Assembly (NCBI RefSeq): GCF_900101885.1 | Contig: NZ_FNAN01000003.1 | Coordinates: forward strand, 310,001-374,000 | Direction of reading: 5' to 3' | DNA length: 64,000 bases | Source of the DNA: Dyadobacter soli | GTDB lineage: Bacteria; Bacteroidota; Bacteroidia; Cytophagales; Spirosomataceae | Part shown: piece by piece, positions 1-10,209 of the stretch | How positions within the stretch are numbered: the first letter of the stretch is position 1 | How the letters are laid out: every line of letters starts with the position of its first letter | Program-made: the position numbers and the translations under genes | Notes under the pieces: generated by a model | Database searches by the model: none | Told to the model about the DNA's origin: nothing | What the model saw: only the letters and a program-made list of their open reading frames with translations

Positions 1-348
1 CTTCGCGACGAGGCCGTTTTTATCTACACAAACATAGGCCTTATACATTTTGTCGTCCGCATCTTTTTCGAACAAACCCGCAAGTACTACGATATCGTGC
101 TCCGCCGCAATATCCTGCAATGCATGAATGCTTGGCCCGTCGGGAATGGGTTCTGCGACTTCGAGCAACTGTTCCCGTGACAAATGCCGGGCGAAAGTAT
201 AGCCGGTAATGGAGCATTCGTGGAATGCGATGACCTGCGCACCGGCTTTCGACGCGTCGCCGGCGAGTTGGCGGATCACATTGAGATTGTAAGTTTTGTC
301 GCCGCTTTTGTTTTCAAACTGGGCTGTCGCAATTTTAATCGGTTTCAT
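1..348 (-). CDS. Carbon-nitrogen hydrolase (nitrilase family), C-terminus off the window
   Basis: The first 116 residues are present and the frame runs open to base 1, so the gene is cut by the window edge. The start MKPIKIATAQFEN is typical of the nitrilase superfamily, which hydrolyses C-N bonds of amides, nitriles or carbamoyl groups with a Glu-Lys-Cys triad. FHECSITGY near residue 45 holds the expected catalytic Glu; the Lys and Cys lie beyond the edge. It reads in the same direction as the thiamine operon and begins 94 nt after the ThiF-like gene, so it could be last in that transcript. An inverted repeat (ATACAC-4 nt-GTGTAT, 373-388) in the gap may be a separate control site. Substrate cannot be inferred. 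Confidence 0.85.
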   Translation of the reverse strand, partial: MKPIKIATAQFENKSGDKTYNLNVIRQLAGDASKAGAQVIAFHECSITGYTFARHLSREQLLEVAEPIPDGPSIHALQDIAAEHDIVVLAGLFEKDADDKMYKAYVCVDKNGLVAK

Positions 349-442
349 AGCTGGGCTTTTTGTTCATAAGAAATACACAGACGTGTATGATAGAAACCGA
401 AAAGCTACGAAAACTAATCTCCGAAATGGAGCAAATGAGTGG

Positions 443-1489
443 TTACCATTGCTGCGCCCAGAAACTCTGGCCTTCGTAGCCGCTTTGTGCCAGCAATTTG
501 GCTGCTTGCATGCTCCGTTTACCGCTGTTACAGTAAAAAACGACTTTTTTACCAGCAGGAAATGTTCCGATGCTTTCGGGGATTTCGGAAAGCGGGATAT
601 TCTCGCCGCCGAAGTTATCCGCTTCAAATTCATTGTATTCGCGCACATCCACTAACATAACCTGTTCGGGATCAGCTTCCTGCAATGATTCAAATTCATC
701 ATAGGACATTTCGCGCGTATTTTCGGTGGCTGGCTGTCTGGCGGTAATCTCAGGAGCTTTCACAGGAGTCACCTCCGCGGACCTTGAAAATTGGAATACA
801 GATTGGCTGTTAGAAAGTGTATTGATTACCAGTAGTTTACCTGATAATGGTTGACCAATACCGGCAATGATCTTGATCGCCTCATTGGCCATATAAGTGC
901 CGATAATGCCTGGCAGAACGCCCATCACGCCGGCTTCCGCACAGTTATCGCCTTCCTCGGCATCCGGAAAAAGGCACCGGTAGGTAGGCCCGCCCTGGTA
1001 GTTGAAAACCGAAACCTGCCCTTCGAAACGCAAAATGGACCCGAATACGAAGGGTTTGTTCAATTCCACACAAAAATCATTCACCAGGTAACGCGTCTCG
1101 AAATTGTCGGAACCGTCGATGACGAGGTCGTAGGCGCTGAGCAAATCGATCGCGTTTTCGGCATTCAGCCGGTCGGGGTAGGCGGTGAGTTTTACGAATG
1201 GATTGAGCACCGAAAGTTTTTCTACCGCTGTAATGGCTTTGTTTTTACCCACATCGTCGGCGGAATAGAGGATTTGTCTGTGCAGGTTGGTCAGGTCCAC
1301 GGTGTCGTCATCGATAATGCCGATTTCACCCACACCTGCCGCCACCAGGTATTGCAGCACGGGGCAGCCCAGCCCACCCGCACCCACGACGGCCACCTTA
1401 CCCGCGCGGAGCTTCTCCTGACCAGCCATACCCATTTCCGGCATGATGATCTGGCGTGCGTAGCGTTTTCGTTCGATTGGTGTAAACAT
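443..1489 (-). CDS. ThiF/MoeB-like adenylyltransferase with C-terminal rhodanese domain
   Basis: An E1-like enzyme expected to adenylate the C-terminal Gly-Gly of ThiS so that it can become a thiocarboxylate, the sulfur donor for the thiazole ring. The ATP-binding GAGGLG lies at residues 36-41, the family motif TNLHRQ at 67-72, and Cys183 sits in NCAEAGVMG. Residues about 262-348 form a rhodanese domain with active-site Cys320 in YCNSGKRS, a plausible sulfur carrier. The usual MoeB zinc site looks lost: the first CxxC is TxxC (Thr169, Cys172) and no second CxxC is seen near residues 228-245. Last thi gene of the operon, 52 nt after thiH. Given the context I favour a ThiF role over MoeB. Confidence 0.88.
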   Translation of the reverse strand: MFTPIERKRYARQIIMPEMGMAGQEKLRAGKVAVVGAGGLGCPVLQYLVAAGVGEIGIIDDDTVDLTNLHRQILYSADDVGKNKAITAVEKLSVLNPFVKLTAYPDRLNAENAIDLLSAYDLVIDGSDNFETRYLVNDFCVELNKPFVFGSILRFEGQVSVFNYQGGPTYRCLFPDAEEGDNCAEAGVMGVLPGIIGTYMANEAIKIIAGIGQPLSGKLLVINTLSNSQSVFQFSRSAEVTPVKAPEITARQPATENTREMSYDEFESLQEADPEQVMLVDVREYNEFEADNFGGENIPLSEIPESIGTFPAGKKVVFYCNSGKRSMQAAKLLAQSGYEGQSFWAQQW

Positions 1490-1494
1490 AAGTA

Positions 1495-1568
1495 ATGAGT
1501 GAATGAGTGAATGAGTAAATGAGTGAATGAAAAAGAATCACTCATTCACTCATTCGCTCATTCGCAAT
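1495..1568. repeat. Foldable octamer repeat (GAATGAGT type) at the thiH stop codon
   Basis: Copies of GAATGAGT on the plus strand are followed, after a short A-rich loop, by the complementary ACTCATTC series. The two halves could form a stem of about 26 bp with two mismatches. The right half includes the last codons and stop of thiH (1542); the left half fills the thiH-thiF gap. It could act as a terminator, attenuator or 3'-end stabiliser. It belongs to a group of unrelated short repeats found just after stop codons in this window. Confidence 0.8.
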
Positions 1569-2672
1569 TAAACTTGCGTCCCAGTCTTTCCAAACCACCT
1601 CATAGCCCGCCCCGCGGATCATTCGGGCGATCTCGGCTGGCTTTCTTTCGTCGGAAATCTCGAATTGTTCGAGCGATTCCGGCTCGACTGCGTAGCCGCC
1701 TGGATTGGTTTTGGAGCCTGCGCTGATGGATGTTACACCCAATTGAATGCAATGGTTCCTGAATTTCTCGGATTCACGCGTGGAAAGCGACAGTTCGACC
1801 TCGCCATTGAAAATCCGGTAGGCACAAATAAGCTGCACCAGCTCCCGGTCGCTCATCGCAACTTTTGGTTCCAGGCCGCCGGAGAATGGCCGCAAGCGGG
1901 GGAACGAGAGGCTGTAACGCGTTTGCCAGTAGGTTTTTTCGAGGTAGTCCAAATGCAGGGCGGTAAAAAAGCTGTCGGTACGCCAGTCTTCCAAACCTAT
2001 CAATACACCTAAACCCATTTTGTGAATACCGGCCTGGCCGAGTCGGTCGGGCGTTTCGAGGCGGTAGTTGAAATGCGCTTTTTTGCCTTTGGGATGATGT
2101 TTCCGGTAATCTTCCTGATGGTAAGTTTCCTGATAAACCAGCACAGAATGCAGGCCAAGCGGGATCAGTTCTTCATACTCATCGCGATCGAGCGGCTGAA
2201 CTTCCATCGAAACCTGCGCGAAATGCGGGCGGATCAGTTCGAGCACTTTTTTGAAGTAGGGGACATGCACGGTCTGGTTTGCCTCACCGGTCACGAGCAG
2301 CACGTGTTCGTAGCCCATGCTTTTGATCACCTCCACCTCTTGCAGGATCTCGCGGTCGGTCAGTGTTCTGCGGCGCACCTTATTATCCAGGCTGAACCCG
2401 CAGTAGGTACATATATTGGTACATTCATTGGACAAATACAGCGGTACATACATTTGAATGGTATTGCCAAACCGTTTCCGGGTCAGCTGCCGGCTCAGTT
2501 TTGCCATGGGTTCCAGGTATGCGGCGGCGGCGGGGGATACCAGTGCTTTGAAATCTTCCAGCGTCCGTTTCGGCGTCGTTAGTGCTTTTTCAACATCTGC
2601 GGCTGTTTTGGAATAAATACTTTCCTTCACATTATCCCACGAATACCGCGCAAATTCTTCCTTAAAGCTCAT
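1542..2672 (-). CDS. thiH: 2-iminoacetate synthase ThiH
   Basis: A radical SAM enzyme that cleaves tyrosine to p-cresol and dehydroglycine, which supplies the C2-N3 unit of the thiamine thiazole. The CX3CX2C motif for the [4Fe-4S] cluster is at Cys84, Cys88 and Cys91 (ECTNICTYC). The length of 376 residues matches the family. It overlaps the end of thiG by 11 nt, which suggests translational coupling. ThiH rather than the oxygen-dependent ThiO suggests low-oxygen operation is possible. The last residues are encoded inside the GAATGAGT repeat, so the extreme C-terminus is probably not conserved. Confidence 0.96.
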   Translation of the reverse strand: MSFKEEFARYSWDNVKESIYSKTAADVEKALTTPKRTLEDFKALVSPAAAAYLEPMAKLSRQLTRKRFGNTIQMYVPLYLSNECTNICTYCGFSLDNKVRRRTLTDREILQEVEVIKSMGYEHVLLVTGEANQTVHVPYFKKVLELIRPHFAQVSMEVQPLDRDEYEELIPLGLHSVLVYQETYHQEDYRKHHPKGKKAHFNYRLETPDRLGQAGIHKMGLGVLIGLEDWRTDSFFTALHLDYLEKTYWQTRYSLSFPRLRPFSGGLEPKVAMSDRELVQLICAYRIFNGEVELSLSTRESEKFRNHCIQLGVTSISAGSKTNPGGYAVEPESLEQFEISDERKPAEIARMIRGAGYEVVWKDWDASLIANERMSE

Positions 2673-3429
2673 CCAGAAATGCGGTTAACGGGCTGCTCGC
2701 CTCGGCCAGGTTACTTTTTGATCCTAATCTTGCCTCATAAGCCATCCTGCCCGATTGCACGGCCAGCTTAAATGCCTCCGCCATCGCTACCTGATTGTCG
2801 GCCACGGCAATGGCGGTATTCACGAGCACGGCATCAGCCCCGATTTCCATCGCTTTCGCGGCATCCGATGGCGCACCGATACCGGCATCTACCACGACTG
2901 GTACCTTGCTTTGTTCGATGATAATTTCCAGAAAATCAATGGTTTTTAATCCCTTATTGCTCCCGATCGGCGATCCCAACGGCATTACGGCTGAGGCTCC
3001 GGCTGCTTCCAGTCGTTTGCAAAGGACAGGGTCGGCGTGGATGTAAGGTAATATTACAAAACCCAGTTTTGCCAGCTCTTCGGTAGCCTTCAATGTCTCG
3101 ATCGGATCGGGCATGAGGTACTTTGGGTCGGGATGGATTTCCAGCTTCAACCAGTTGGTTTCCAGTGCCTCACGCGCGAGCTGAGCCGCAAAAACGGCCT
3201 CTTTTGCCGTGCGTACGCCGGAGGTATTGGGTAGTAAATGAATGTGGTTGTGGGTTAAATGCCCCAGAATATCATCGCCTGCGTTGTGTACATCCACGCG
3301 GCGGAGGGCGACCGTCACCAGCTCGGAACCGGAAGCGAGCAATGCTTCTTCCATCACCAGCGCCGAACTGAATTTGCCGGTCCCGGTAAAGAGCCTCGAT
3401 TGAAATGTTTTATCTGCAATGGTCAGCAT
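2662..3429 (-). CDS. thiG: Thiazole synthase ThiG
   Basis: A TIM-barrel enzyme that condenses 1-deoxy-xylulose 5-phosphate, dehydroglycine from ThiH and sulfur from ThiS thiocarboxylate into the thiazole phosphate. The Schiff-base lysine is expected at Lys95 in WLKLEIHPD, and the phosphate-binding region is represented by [11 protein letters not shown] and [12 protein letters not shown]. At 255 residues it is standard length. It overlaps the fused thiE gene by 7 nt upstream and thiH by 11 nt downstream, so it sits inside a tight operon. Confidence 0.96.
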   Translation of the reverse strand: MLTIADKTFQSRLFTGTGKFSSALVMEEALLASGSELVTVALRRVDVHNAGDDILGHLTHNHIHLLPNTSGVRTAKEAVFAAQLAREALETNWLKLEIHPDPKYLMPDPIETLKATEELAKLGFVILPYIHADPVLCKRLEAAGASAVMPLGSPIGSNKGLKTIDFLEIIIEQSKVPVVVDAGIGAPSDAAKAMEIGADAVLVNTAIAVADNQVAMAEAFKLAVQSGRMAYEARLGSKSNLAEASSPLTAFLDEL

Positions 3430-4816
3430 AATGCTTGTTGGATTTGGTAAAAAGTTTCTTGCGGATCTGCCGCGCCGATCAATGCGGCCGACATTGCGAC
3501 ACCGTGAAGACCGGCTGTTCGAATCAGCCCAATATCGTCGGGTGTAATGCCGCCGATGGCGATAATGGGCGTGCTGTGACCTGCTTCCTGCATTTGGCTC
3601 ATTAAAGTACGGTAGCCTGCGATGCCGAGAATAGGGCTCAGATTTTGCTTGGTACTCGTAAAGCGGAACGGGCCGAGGCCGATGTAATCTGCACCTTCTT
3701 CGATCCTTCGCACCACATCTTCCCAGGTATTGGCTGTACCGCCGATGATCATTTTCTCGCCTACGAGCGTGCGCGCCTCCGGTACGGGCATGTCGGTGAG
3801 GCCGAGGTGCAAGCCGTATGCTTCAACTGCCAGGGCTACCAGTGGAAAATCGTTGATAATCAGCTTTGCACCGTAGCTATCGCACAGGCGGGTTGCTTCC
3901 CAGGCAATGGGCAGCACTTCCTCTTCACGACGATCTTTCACCCGCAGCTGAATCCACCGGCAGCCAGCTTGCAGAGCAATGCGAATGCTGTCGACATGGG
4001 ACAATTCACTAGTTTCATTGGATATAAAATGAAATTTGTCAACAACATCAGTTATGCCCCCTCTGTCCCCCGGTTGAAACCGCGGGCAATGGATTGCTTT
4101 TGTTGTTAGAAATGGATCATTTCCATTTTCATTGCCGGAGGCAATTTTAGAATCCATTGCCCCGGGTTTTAACCCGGGGATGCTGGATGTTTGCTGGAAT
4201 GTTGGATGAGAAAAAGATGATTGGAATGCTTTGAGGAGCTCAAATTGGGCAATGGCATTGTCTGGATTTTGCCAGATGCTGCCTAGCAATGCGGCGCCAT
4301 TAAAACCTATTTCCTGTATTTGTTTCAAGTTTTCAGCGTGAATGCCGCCTAGGGCGATTACTTTTCCGGGAAAACTATATTTCTCCAATCTAAAATCAGC
4401 GGGCAGTTTCGAGCGGTAACCTTCCTTTGAAATACTATCATACACCGGTCCTAGAAATGCGTAATCAAAGCAATGTGAAAGCGTTTCAAGATCGGCTGGA
4501 TCATGCAGTGAAGTGCTGATTGTGAATCCGTTGTCTTTCAATTCCTTCAAATGCGCTTCACGCTGCGCCAGCCTGTCGTTTTCTGTAAAATGCAGCCCGG
4601 TAATGCCCAATGCGGCCGCCAGCTGATGATGCTGATGCAATGCAATGCGGTCGCGGTGTTGTGGCTCAATTTGTTCAAGCAATGCACGCACCTCTGCCTC
4701 CGGTACGCCGGGCTTGCGCACGTGCAAGCGCGCGAGCCCGTGTGCGAAGAGCTGGTTGATGATACCAGCTTCGCCAGAGAGCATTTCCGGGCGGGTTATG
4801 ACAATCAAATCTTCCA

Positions 4817-4817
<1 letters not shown>
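3423..4817 (-). CDS. thiE: Fused double thiamine-phosphate synthase (ThiE/TenI-like + ThiE)
   Basis: One 464-residue frame holds two ThiE-fold domains. Residues 1-202 resemble the TenI/ThiE-like paralogue often found as a separate gene in Bacteroidota ([22 protein letters not shown]). Residues about 255-464 carry the ThiE core, with [36 protein letters not shown] and IIAIGGI, and should join the pyrimidine and thiazole phosphates. The linker (about 203-254) is low-complexity and is encoded by an imperfect palindromic repeat pair, not by either domain. The start overlaps the thiC stop in a TAATG junction. I infer that two ancestral genes were joined by read-through into a repeat. A consensus sequencing error that removed a stop is the alternative. 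Confidence 0.88.
4068..4179. repeat. REP-like inverted palindrome pair inside the thiE fusion
   Basis: Two copies of a GC-rich unit lie head to head. The arm at 4068-4095 and the arm at 4151-4179 are reverse complements with few differences. Each holds its own small palindrome (CCCGGGTTTTAACCCGGG in the right arm), and about 55 nt separates them. Such doublets are usually intergenic. Here the pair is read in frame and encodes the linker of the double ThiE ([20 protein letters not shown]). Confidence 0.82.
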
Positions 4818-6709
<1,892 letters not shown>

Positions 6710-6741
6710 TTAAATGCTGGTGGGATACAGGTAATGCAATG

Positions 6742-6942
6742 CTAGCCGCCTTGCGTAGCGGTAATGAGCGTGATCTGGTCGTTGGGGGAAAGCTGGCGCG
6801 TGGGCCAGTCGGATTTCGGGACTACCGATTGATTAATGGCGACGGCGATGCCTTTGCCGGACGGAAACACCTCGGATACGAGTTGTCCAACCGTTTGAGT
6901 GGCAGTGATTTGCTTAGCCTGTCCGTTCAGGATGATTTCCAT
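6742..6942 (-). CDS. thiS: Sulfur carrier protein ThiS
   Basis: A 66-residue ubiquitin-like sulfur carrier that starts MEIILNGQ and ends in the required Gly-Gly (TATQGG). ThiF adenylates the terminal Gly, which is then thiocarboxylated and donates sulfur to ThiG. A longer in-frame start at 7065 lies inside the riboswitch and would add a non-homologous leader, so the Met at 6942 is chosen. It is the first gene of the operon, 86 nt after the riboswitch aptamer. Confidence 0.95.
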   Translation of the reverse strand: MEIILNGQAKQITATQTVGQLVSEVFPSGKGIAVAINQSVVPKSDWPTRQLSPNDQITLITATQGG

Positions 6943-7003
6943 TCCAAATACAGTTTTAGATACAAAAAACCTTAGGAATGGACCTATGAAGAAAAGAATA
7001 GAC

Positions 7004-7026
7004 GGAGCTACGTGCACGGTAACTCC
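7004..7026 (-). promoter_or_regulatory. Candidate expression-platform hairpin after the TPP riboswitch
   Basis: On the minus strand GGAGTTAC and GTAGCTCC pair over a 7-nt loop (8 bp with one G-U pair). They start two bases after the 3' strand of aptamer P1. A pyrimidine-rich tail (6990-7003) follows. This could be a regulatory terminator or a translation-masking stem. No competing antiterminator was worked out. Confidence 0.5.
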
Positions 7027-7028
7027 TG

Positions 7029-7105
7029 CTTTTCCCTTCGGCAGTACTAGCTGCATCAGGTTCAAAGGGTATGATCTCAGTCCGCATGTCGGGACACCCC
7101 TAAAG
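7029..7105 (-). promoter_or_regulatory. TPP (thi-box) riboswitch
   Basis: The minus strand shows the classic thi-box order: P1 CTTT, then GGGGTG (7095-7100), CTGAGA (7075-7080), the ACCCTTTGAACCTGAT block (7055-7070) and GAAGGGAAAAG closing P1. It lies directly before thiS and should repress the whole operon when thiamine pyrophosphate is plentiful. Confidence 0.97.
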
Positions 7106-7111
7106 TTGAGG

Positions 7112-7141
7112 CAAAGCTATTCGAAATTCAGGATTTTCAAA
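7112..7141 (-). promoter_or_regulatory. Bacteroidota-type promoter of the thi operon
   Basis: Reading the minus strand, TTTG (7141-7138), an 18-nt spacer and TAGCTTTG (7119-7112) match the Bacteroidota consensus TTTG-N19-TAnnTTTG. Transcription would start at or next to the first base of riboswitch P1, which leaves no extra leader. Confidence 0.8.
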
Positions 7142-7204
7142 AGAATTAGAAAAAAACGTAAGACGGATGTGGGTTTAGGCGTGAAATTTTTTAAAATAAT
7201 AAGG

Positions 7205-7212
7205 TATTTTTG
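7205..7212 (+). promoter_or_regulatory. -7 promoter element of the acetyltransferase gene
   Basis: TATTTTTG matches TAnnTTTG and lies 40 nt before the ATG at 7252. No clear TTTG box is seen at the -33 spacing. Confidence 0.5.
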
Positions 7213-7251
7213 GCCTTAATATTAAACCTGTATAACGCCTGCTTTATTTTG

Positions 7252-7755
7252 ATGGATTTGATCATCAGAAGTGCTGCTCCTAAGGATCTGCCTTCGCTGT
7301 TGGAAATTATCAACCACGCTATTCTTAACACCACGGCTATTTATGATTACGAAGCCCGGACCATGGACCAACAAAAGGCCTGGTTTGAGCAGATGTTCTA
7401 TGACGGTATGCCGGTGATCGTGGCGGAGCTCGAAGGCGAAGTGATCGGTTATGGTTCTTACAACATTTTCCGCCCGAAAATCGGGTACAAATTCAGCGTA
7501 GAGCATTCCATCTATCTTGACGAAAAATCACGCGGAATGGGCGTCGGCGGCAAATTGCTTGGCAGCCTCATCCAGCGCGCGAAAGAATCGGGGCTGCACA
7601 CAATGATCGGGTGTATCGATGCCTCCAACCGGGCGAGTATCGAATTTCACAAGAAGTACGGGTTTGTGGAGAAGGGATATCTCAAAGAGGTAGCTTATAA
7701 ATTTGACCAGTGGCTGGATCTGGTTTATATGCAGTTGTTGTTGGAAGAAGATTGA
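7252..7755 (+). CDS. GNAT-family N-acetyltransferase (phosphinothricin acetyltransferase-like)
   Basis: A 167-residue acetyl-CoA-dependent acyltransferase. It resembles the Pat/YncA group (SVYLDE-like segment SIYLDEKSRGMGVGGKLL, then GCIDASNRASIEFHKKYGF), in which RGMGVGGKLL is the acetyl-CoA pyrophosphate-binding loop. Members acetylate phosphinothricin, methionine sulfoximine or related amines; the natural substrate here is unknown. The ATG at 7252 is chosen because MDLIIRSA starts the fold; an upstream start at 7210 would add 14 unlike residues and sits over the promoter. Single gene, divergent from the thi operon. Confidence 0.9.
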   Translation: MDLIIRSAAPKDLPSLLEIINHAILNTTAIYDYEARTMDQQKAWFEQMFYDGMPVIVAELEGEVIGYGSYNIFRPKIGYKFSVEHSIYLDEKSRGMGVGGKLLGSLIQRAKESGLHTMIGCIDASNRASIEFHKKYGFVEKGYLKEVAYKFDQWLDLVYMQLLLEED

Positions 7756-7760
7756 TTTTT

Positions 7761-7790
7761 TGGGAGGAAGGAGGAAGGGGAGGAAGTTTG
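7761..7790. repeat. Short GGA-rich tract after the acetyltransferase stop
   Basis: GGGAGGAAGGAGGAAGGGG begins a few bases after the stop codon. It is a short relative of the long GGA tract at 21728-21882. No complementary arm is seen nearby. Confidence 0.5.
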
Positions 7791-7843
7791 GAAAAACGAT
7801 GCCGTACGGCTGGTGCAAATCTCTTGATTTGTACATATTATTT

Positions 7844-7906
7844 GAAGGCCTCCGGCCGGTCATTACACCTGCAAGATTTTGCGGTACTGACCGGCCGGAG
7901 GCCTTC
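7844..7906. repeat. Perfect 19-bp inverted repeat (large hairpin)
   Basis: The arm at 7844-7862 (GAAGGCCTCCGGCCGGTCA) is exactly reverse-complemented at 7888-7906. The 25-nt loop itself contains CCTGCAA and TTGCGG, which extend the fold. It lies between the convergent acetyltransferase and transporter genes and is a likely bidirectional terminator or REP-like unit. Confidence 0.85.
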
Positions 7907-7920
7907 GAATATCAGGCACG

Positions 7921-7966
7921 AAGGCGACCTTCGCGCCATTCTATGAAAGGCGACCTTCGCGCCATT
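7921..7966. repeat. Direct repeat pair with internal GAAGG-CCTTC hairpins
   Basis: The 20-base unit AAGGCGACCTTCGCGCCATT occurs at 7921-7940 and again at 7947-7966. Each can form a small GAAGG/CCTTC stem. It ends just before the stop codon of the minus-strand transporter gene. Confidence 0.8.
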
Positions 7967-7971
7967 TCTTT

Positions 7972-9078
7972 TTAATGGGCTCGGCCCGTTTCTACGTAAG
8001 TTTCTTCATCGCCGGTAGGCTTGCCTTGCCACCAGGAGGCGAGAATGGAGCCGGTAATGTTCATCAGCGGCCCGAAAATTGCCGGGGCTAGGCCTACGGT
8101 GGCCATTTTACCCATTTCCTTGGCGATACCGGAGGCTAATCCCCCATTTTGCATCCCCACTTCAATGGCTATCGTGCGGCAGTCGCGCTCGCTCATGCGG
8201 AACAGGCGGCCCGACCAGTAACCGAGCGTGTAGCCCGAAAGGTTATGGATCAACACAAGTAATAGCAATGCAGGCCCGATCGATAGCAGGCTGTCGCGGC
8301 CGGCGGCGGTGATGATCACGATGATGAATGCGATACCGCCCATCGATACCAGCGGCATAGCAGCGTCCAGCCATTTCACTTTTCCGCTGAACAGCTTGTT
8401 GAAAAGCAACCCGGCGCCGATTGGAATAATCACCATTTTAATAATATCCCACATCATATGCAGCGTATCGATTTTCACGAACGCGCCCGCGAGCATGCTC
8501 ATGAGGATCGGCGTCACGATCGGCGCGAGCATGGTGGAAATGGCGGTAATAGTGATGGACAATGCAAGGTTCGCTTTGGCCAGGTAGGAAATCACATTGG
8601 AAGCCATACCGTTTGGCGAGCAGCCGATCAGGATGATACCTGCCGCGATTTCAGGTGGGAAGCCGCTGATGTTGGCCAATGTATAACCGATGGTTGGCAT
8701 AATGATAAAGTGGCTCACCACGCCGATGAGTACGCCTTTGGGCATTTTAACTACACCCACAAAATCACCGAAGCTCATGGAAGTACCCATACCGAACATA
8801 ATGATCTGGATGAGTGGTGTGATAAGGGTCGAAAGTTTAAAGTCGCCGACTGTCAGGAAATGCTGTGGGTAATACAATGCCGTGGTCACTGCCGCGAAAA
8901 TCACGGTGGTGTAGGTAAAGCCTTTCAGTTTTTCATAACCTCTGAAACTAATGGCGAGCGACAGGAAGAATGCAATAAAGAAGGGGCCGGCCGAGGGGAG
9001 GCTTCCGGTGAAAGCGAGGTAGAGCGCTATCAGCAGACAAACCGCGGCGACGCCGGACATGAGCTTGTAAATATTCAT
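7972..9078 (-). CDS. Bile acid:sodium symporter (BASS) family transporter
   Basis: About 368 residues with roughly ten hydrophobic segments. It shows the BASS-family features GCSPNGMASNVISYLAKANLALSITITA and EVGMQNGGLASGIA (each over 15 residues, matched along their length). BASS proteins use sodium to move organic anions such as bile acids, keto acids, pantoate or pyruvate. It is the last gene of locus 1 after the RraA-like and amidohydrolase genes, so it may carry the acid made in the periplasm into the cell. MNIYKLMSG at 9078 is preferred as start; Met at 9099 is possible. A terminator-like hairpin at 9115-9145 separates it from the RraA-like gene. Confidence 0.88.
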   Translation of the reverse strand: MNIYKLMSGVAAVCLLIALYLAFTGSLPSAGPFFIAFFLSLAISFRGYEKLKGFTYTTVIFAAVTTALYYPQHFLTVGDFKLSTLITPLIQIIMFGMGTSMSFGDFVGVVKMPKGVLIGVVSHFIIMPTIGYTLANISGFPPEIAAGIILIGCSPNGMASNVISYLAKANLALSITITAISTMLAPIVTPILMSMLAGAFVKIDTLHMMWDIIKMVIIPIGAGLLFNKLFSGKVKWLDAAMPLVSMGGIAFIIVIITAAGRDSLLSIGPALLLLVLIHNLSGYTLGYWSGRLFRMSERDCRTIAIEVGMQNGGLASGIAKEMGKMATVGLAPAIFGPLMNITGSILASWWQGKPTGDEETYVETGRAH

Positions 9079-9114
9079 ATAATTGTATTTAAAATGCAAT
9101 TTTGAAAATGCGAA

Positions 9115-9145
9115 AGAAAAATCCTGTCTGTCTTACCCAACAGGA
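9115..9145 (-). terminator. Terminator-like hairpin after the RraA-like gene
   Basis: On the minus strand TCCTGT (9145-9140) pairs with ACAGGA (9127-9122) and is followed by TTTTTCTTTC. The stem is only 6 bp over a 12-nt loop, so termination may be partial. Confidence 0.5.
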
Positions 9146-9174
9146 AATGCTGAAAATGAGGTGGAATTACCCGC

Positions 9175-10107
9175 TTACCAGGTTCTTTTTTTCATGTACT
9201 CGTCGAGCTCCGAACGTTTCATGGGGATTTCGTTCGGGTTGTTGTCGAGCCATTTGAGGAAGTCGTTTTTCAATGCGTCGGTCCATTGGCTGTCGATCTG
9301 GCCGGGCGTGTATTTCCCTGCTTTCAGCATTTGAATACCGAATTTGTCACGCAATGCAATGAATTCCGCGGTCTGCACCACTTTCTCGACCATATGCGCA
9401 GGAATGAAGATCACACCTTCTTTTTTGGCCAAAACCAAATCGCCCGGAAGTACCACGGCACGCCCGATGCGGATGGGCGTATTGATACCGGTCACTACGG
9501 CGTCTTTCAAATAGGAAGGATCAAAATCGCGCACGAATGCATTGAAACCCGGGATTTTCGAAAGGCCGTCGAGGTCGCGCACGGAGGCGTCGAATACTAC
9601 GCCATTGCCCGTTTTGGCAAAAATGGAGTTGGCAAGATTGTCACCGATTAGTGTTCCTTCCACGATTTTGCCCATACCGTCGGCGACATATACGTCGCCT
9701 TTGCTGAGCATGTCGATCGGCCAGGAGTTGGTGTTACCGATGCGGCCTTGTTTGGTGCCACGGTCTTTGATGTTCTTCTCGATGTCGGGGCGCGACGGCA
9801 TAAACTGCGCCGTCAATGCGCGTCCTGCTATCACCACGTCGTCGTGGACGATCTTCCAATTGCCTTCAAACTGGCAGTTGTAGCCGTCATTTTTGAGCAC
9901 TACCCATGCTTCTTCGATATTGATTTCTTTGGCGCGGCGGACGAGGTCGTCGGAGATTTTCGGGCGGCCGTCGGGGAAGCGCTCGCCTTTCCATTCGGAG
10001 GTCAGGAAAATGAGTTCTTCTTTCGGAATGGTCTGCGCCTTGGCAGTCTGCATTCCTCCGAAGGTCAGGGTCAGGATCGTCGTTAAAGAGAGAATCGGTA
10101 GTTTCAT
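9175..10107 (-). CDS. Exported RraA-family protein (aldolase/decarboxylase-like)
   Basis: About 310 residues with a signal peptide (MKLPILSLTTILTLTFGG, cut near TAKAQ). The body has the RraA/HMG aldolase fold signature: GDNLANSIFAKTGNGVVFD followed by ASVRD, with the Arg-Asp pair used by class II hydroxy-oxo-acid aldolases for substrate and metal. Cytosolic RraA inhibits RNase E, but an exported copy cannot do that. Aldol cleavage or decarboxylation of a 4-hydroxy-2-oxo-acid in the periplasm is more likely. Met at 10107 gives the clean signal peptide; a Met at 10155 would precede it with unrelated residues. Third gene after SusD in locus 1. Confidence 0.85.
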   Translation of the reverse strand: MKLPILSLTTILTLTFGGMQTAKAQTIPKEELIFLTSEWKGERFPDGRPKISDDLVRRAKEINIEEAWVVLKNDGYNCQFEGNWKIVHDDVVIAGRALTAQFMPSRPDIEKNIKDRGTKQGRIGNTNSWPIDMLSKGDVYVADGMGKIVEGTLIGDNLANSIFAKTGNGVVFDASVRDLDGLSKIPGFNAFVRDFDPSYLKDAVVTGINTPIRIGRAVVLPGDLVLAKKEGVIFIPAHMVEKVVQTAEFIALRDKFGIQMLKAGKYTPGQIDSQWTDALKNDFLKWLDNNPNEIPMKRSELDEYMKKRTW

Positions 10108-10163
10108 AAGACAAGAAATGTACGGCAGGGATATTGAGTAGGTAAAATTAGGCAAAATATCAA

Positions 10164-10202
10164 ATGGAAGCCCTGCCCGGTGACATTGGTCAGAGCTTCC
10201 AT
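10164..10202 (-). terminator. 12-bp stem after amidohydrolase 1
   Basis: ATGGAAGCCCTG (10164-10175) and CAGAGCTTCCAT (10191-10202) form a 12-bp stem with one mismatch, 8 nt after the stop codon at 10210. On the minus strand a T-rich stretch (TTTGATATTTTG) follows. Likely terminator or 3'-end stabiliser. Confidence 0.6.
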
Positions 10203-10209
10203 AGTGTGA

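Noticed and set aside
1..348. Pseudogene by truncation of the nitrilase gene
   Set aside because: It is cut only by the window edge; the frame is intact to base 1.
9175..10107. RNase E inhibitor RraA
   Set aside because: The signal peptide places it outside the cytosol, so RNase E control is not credible.
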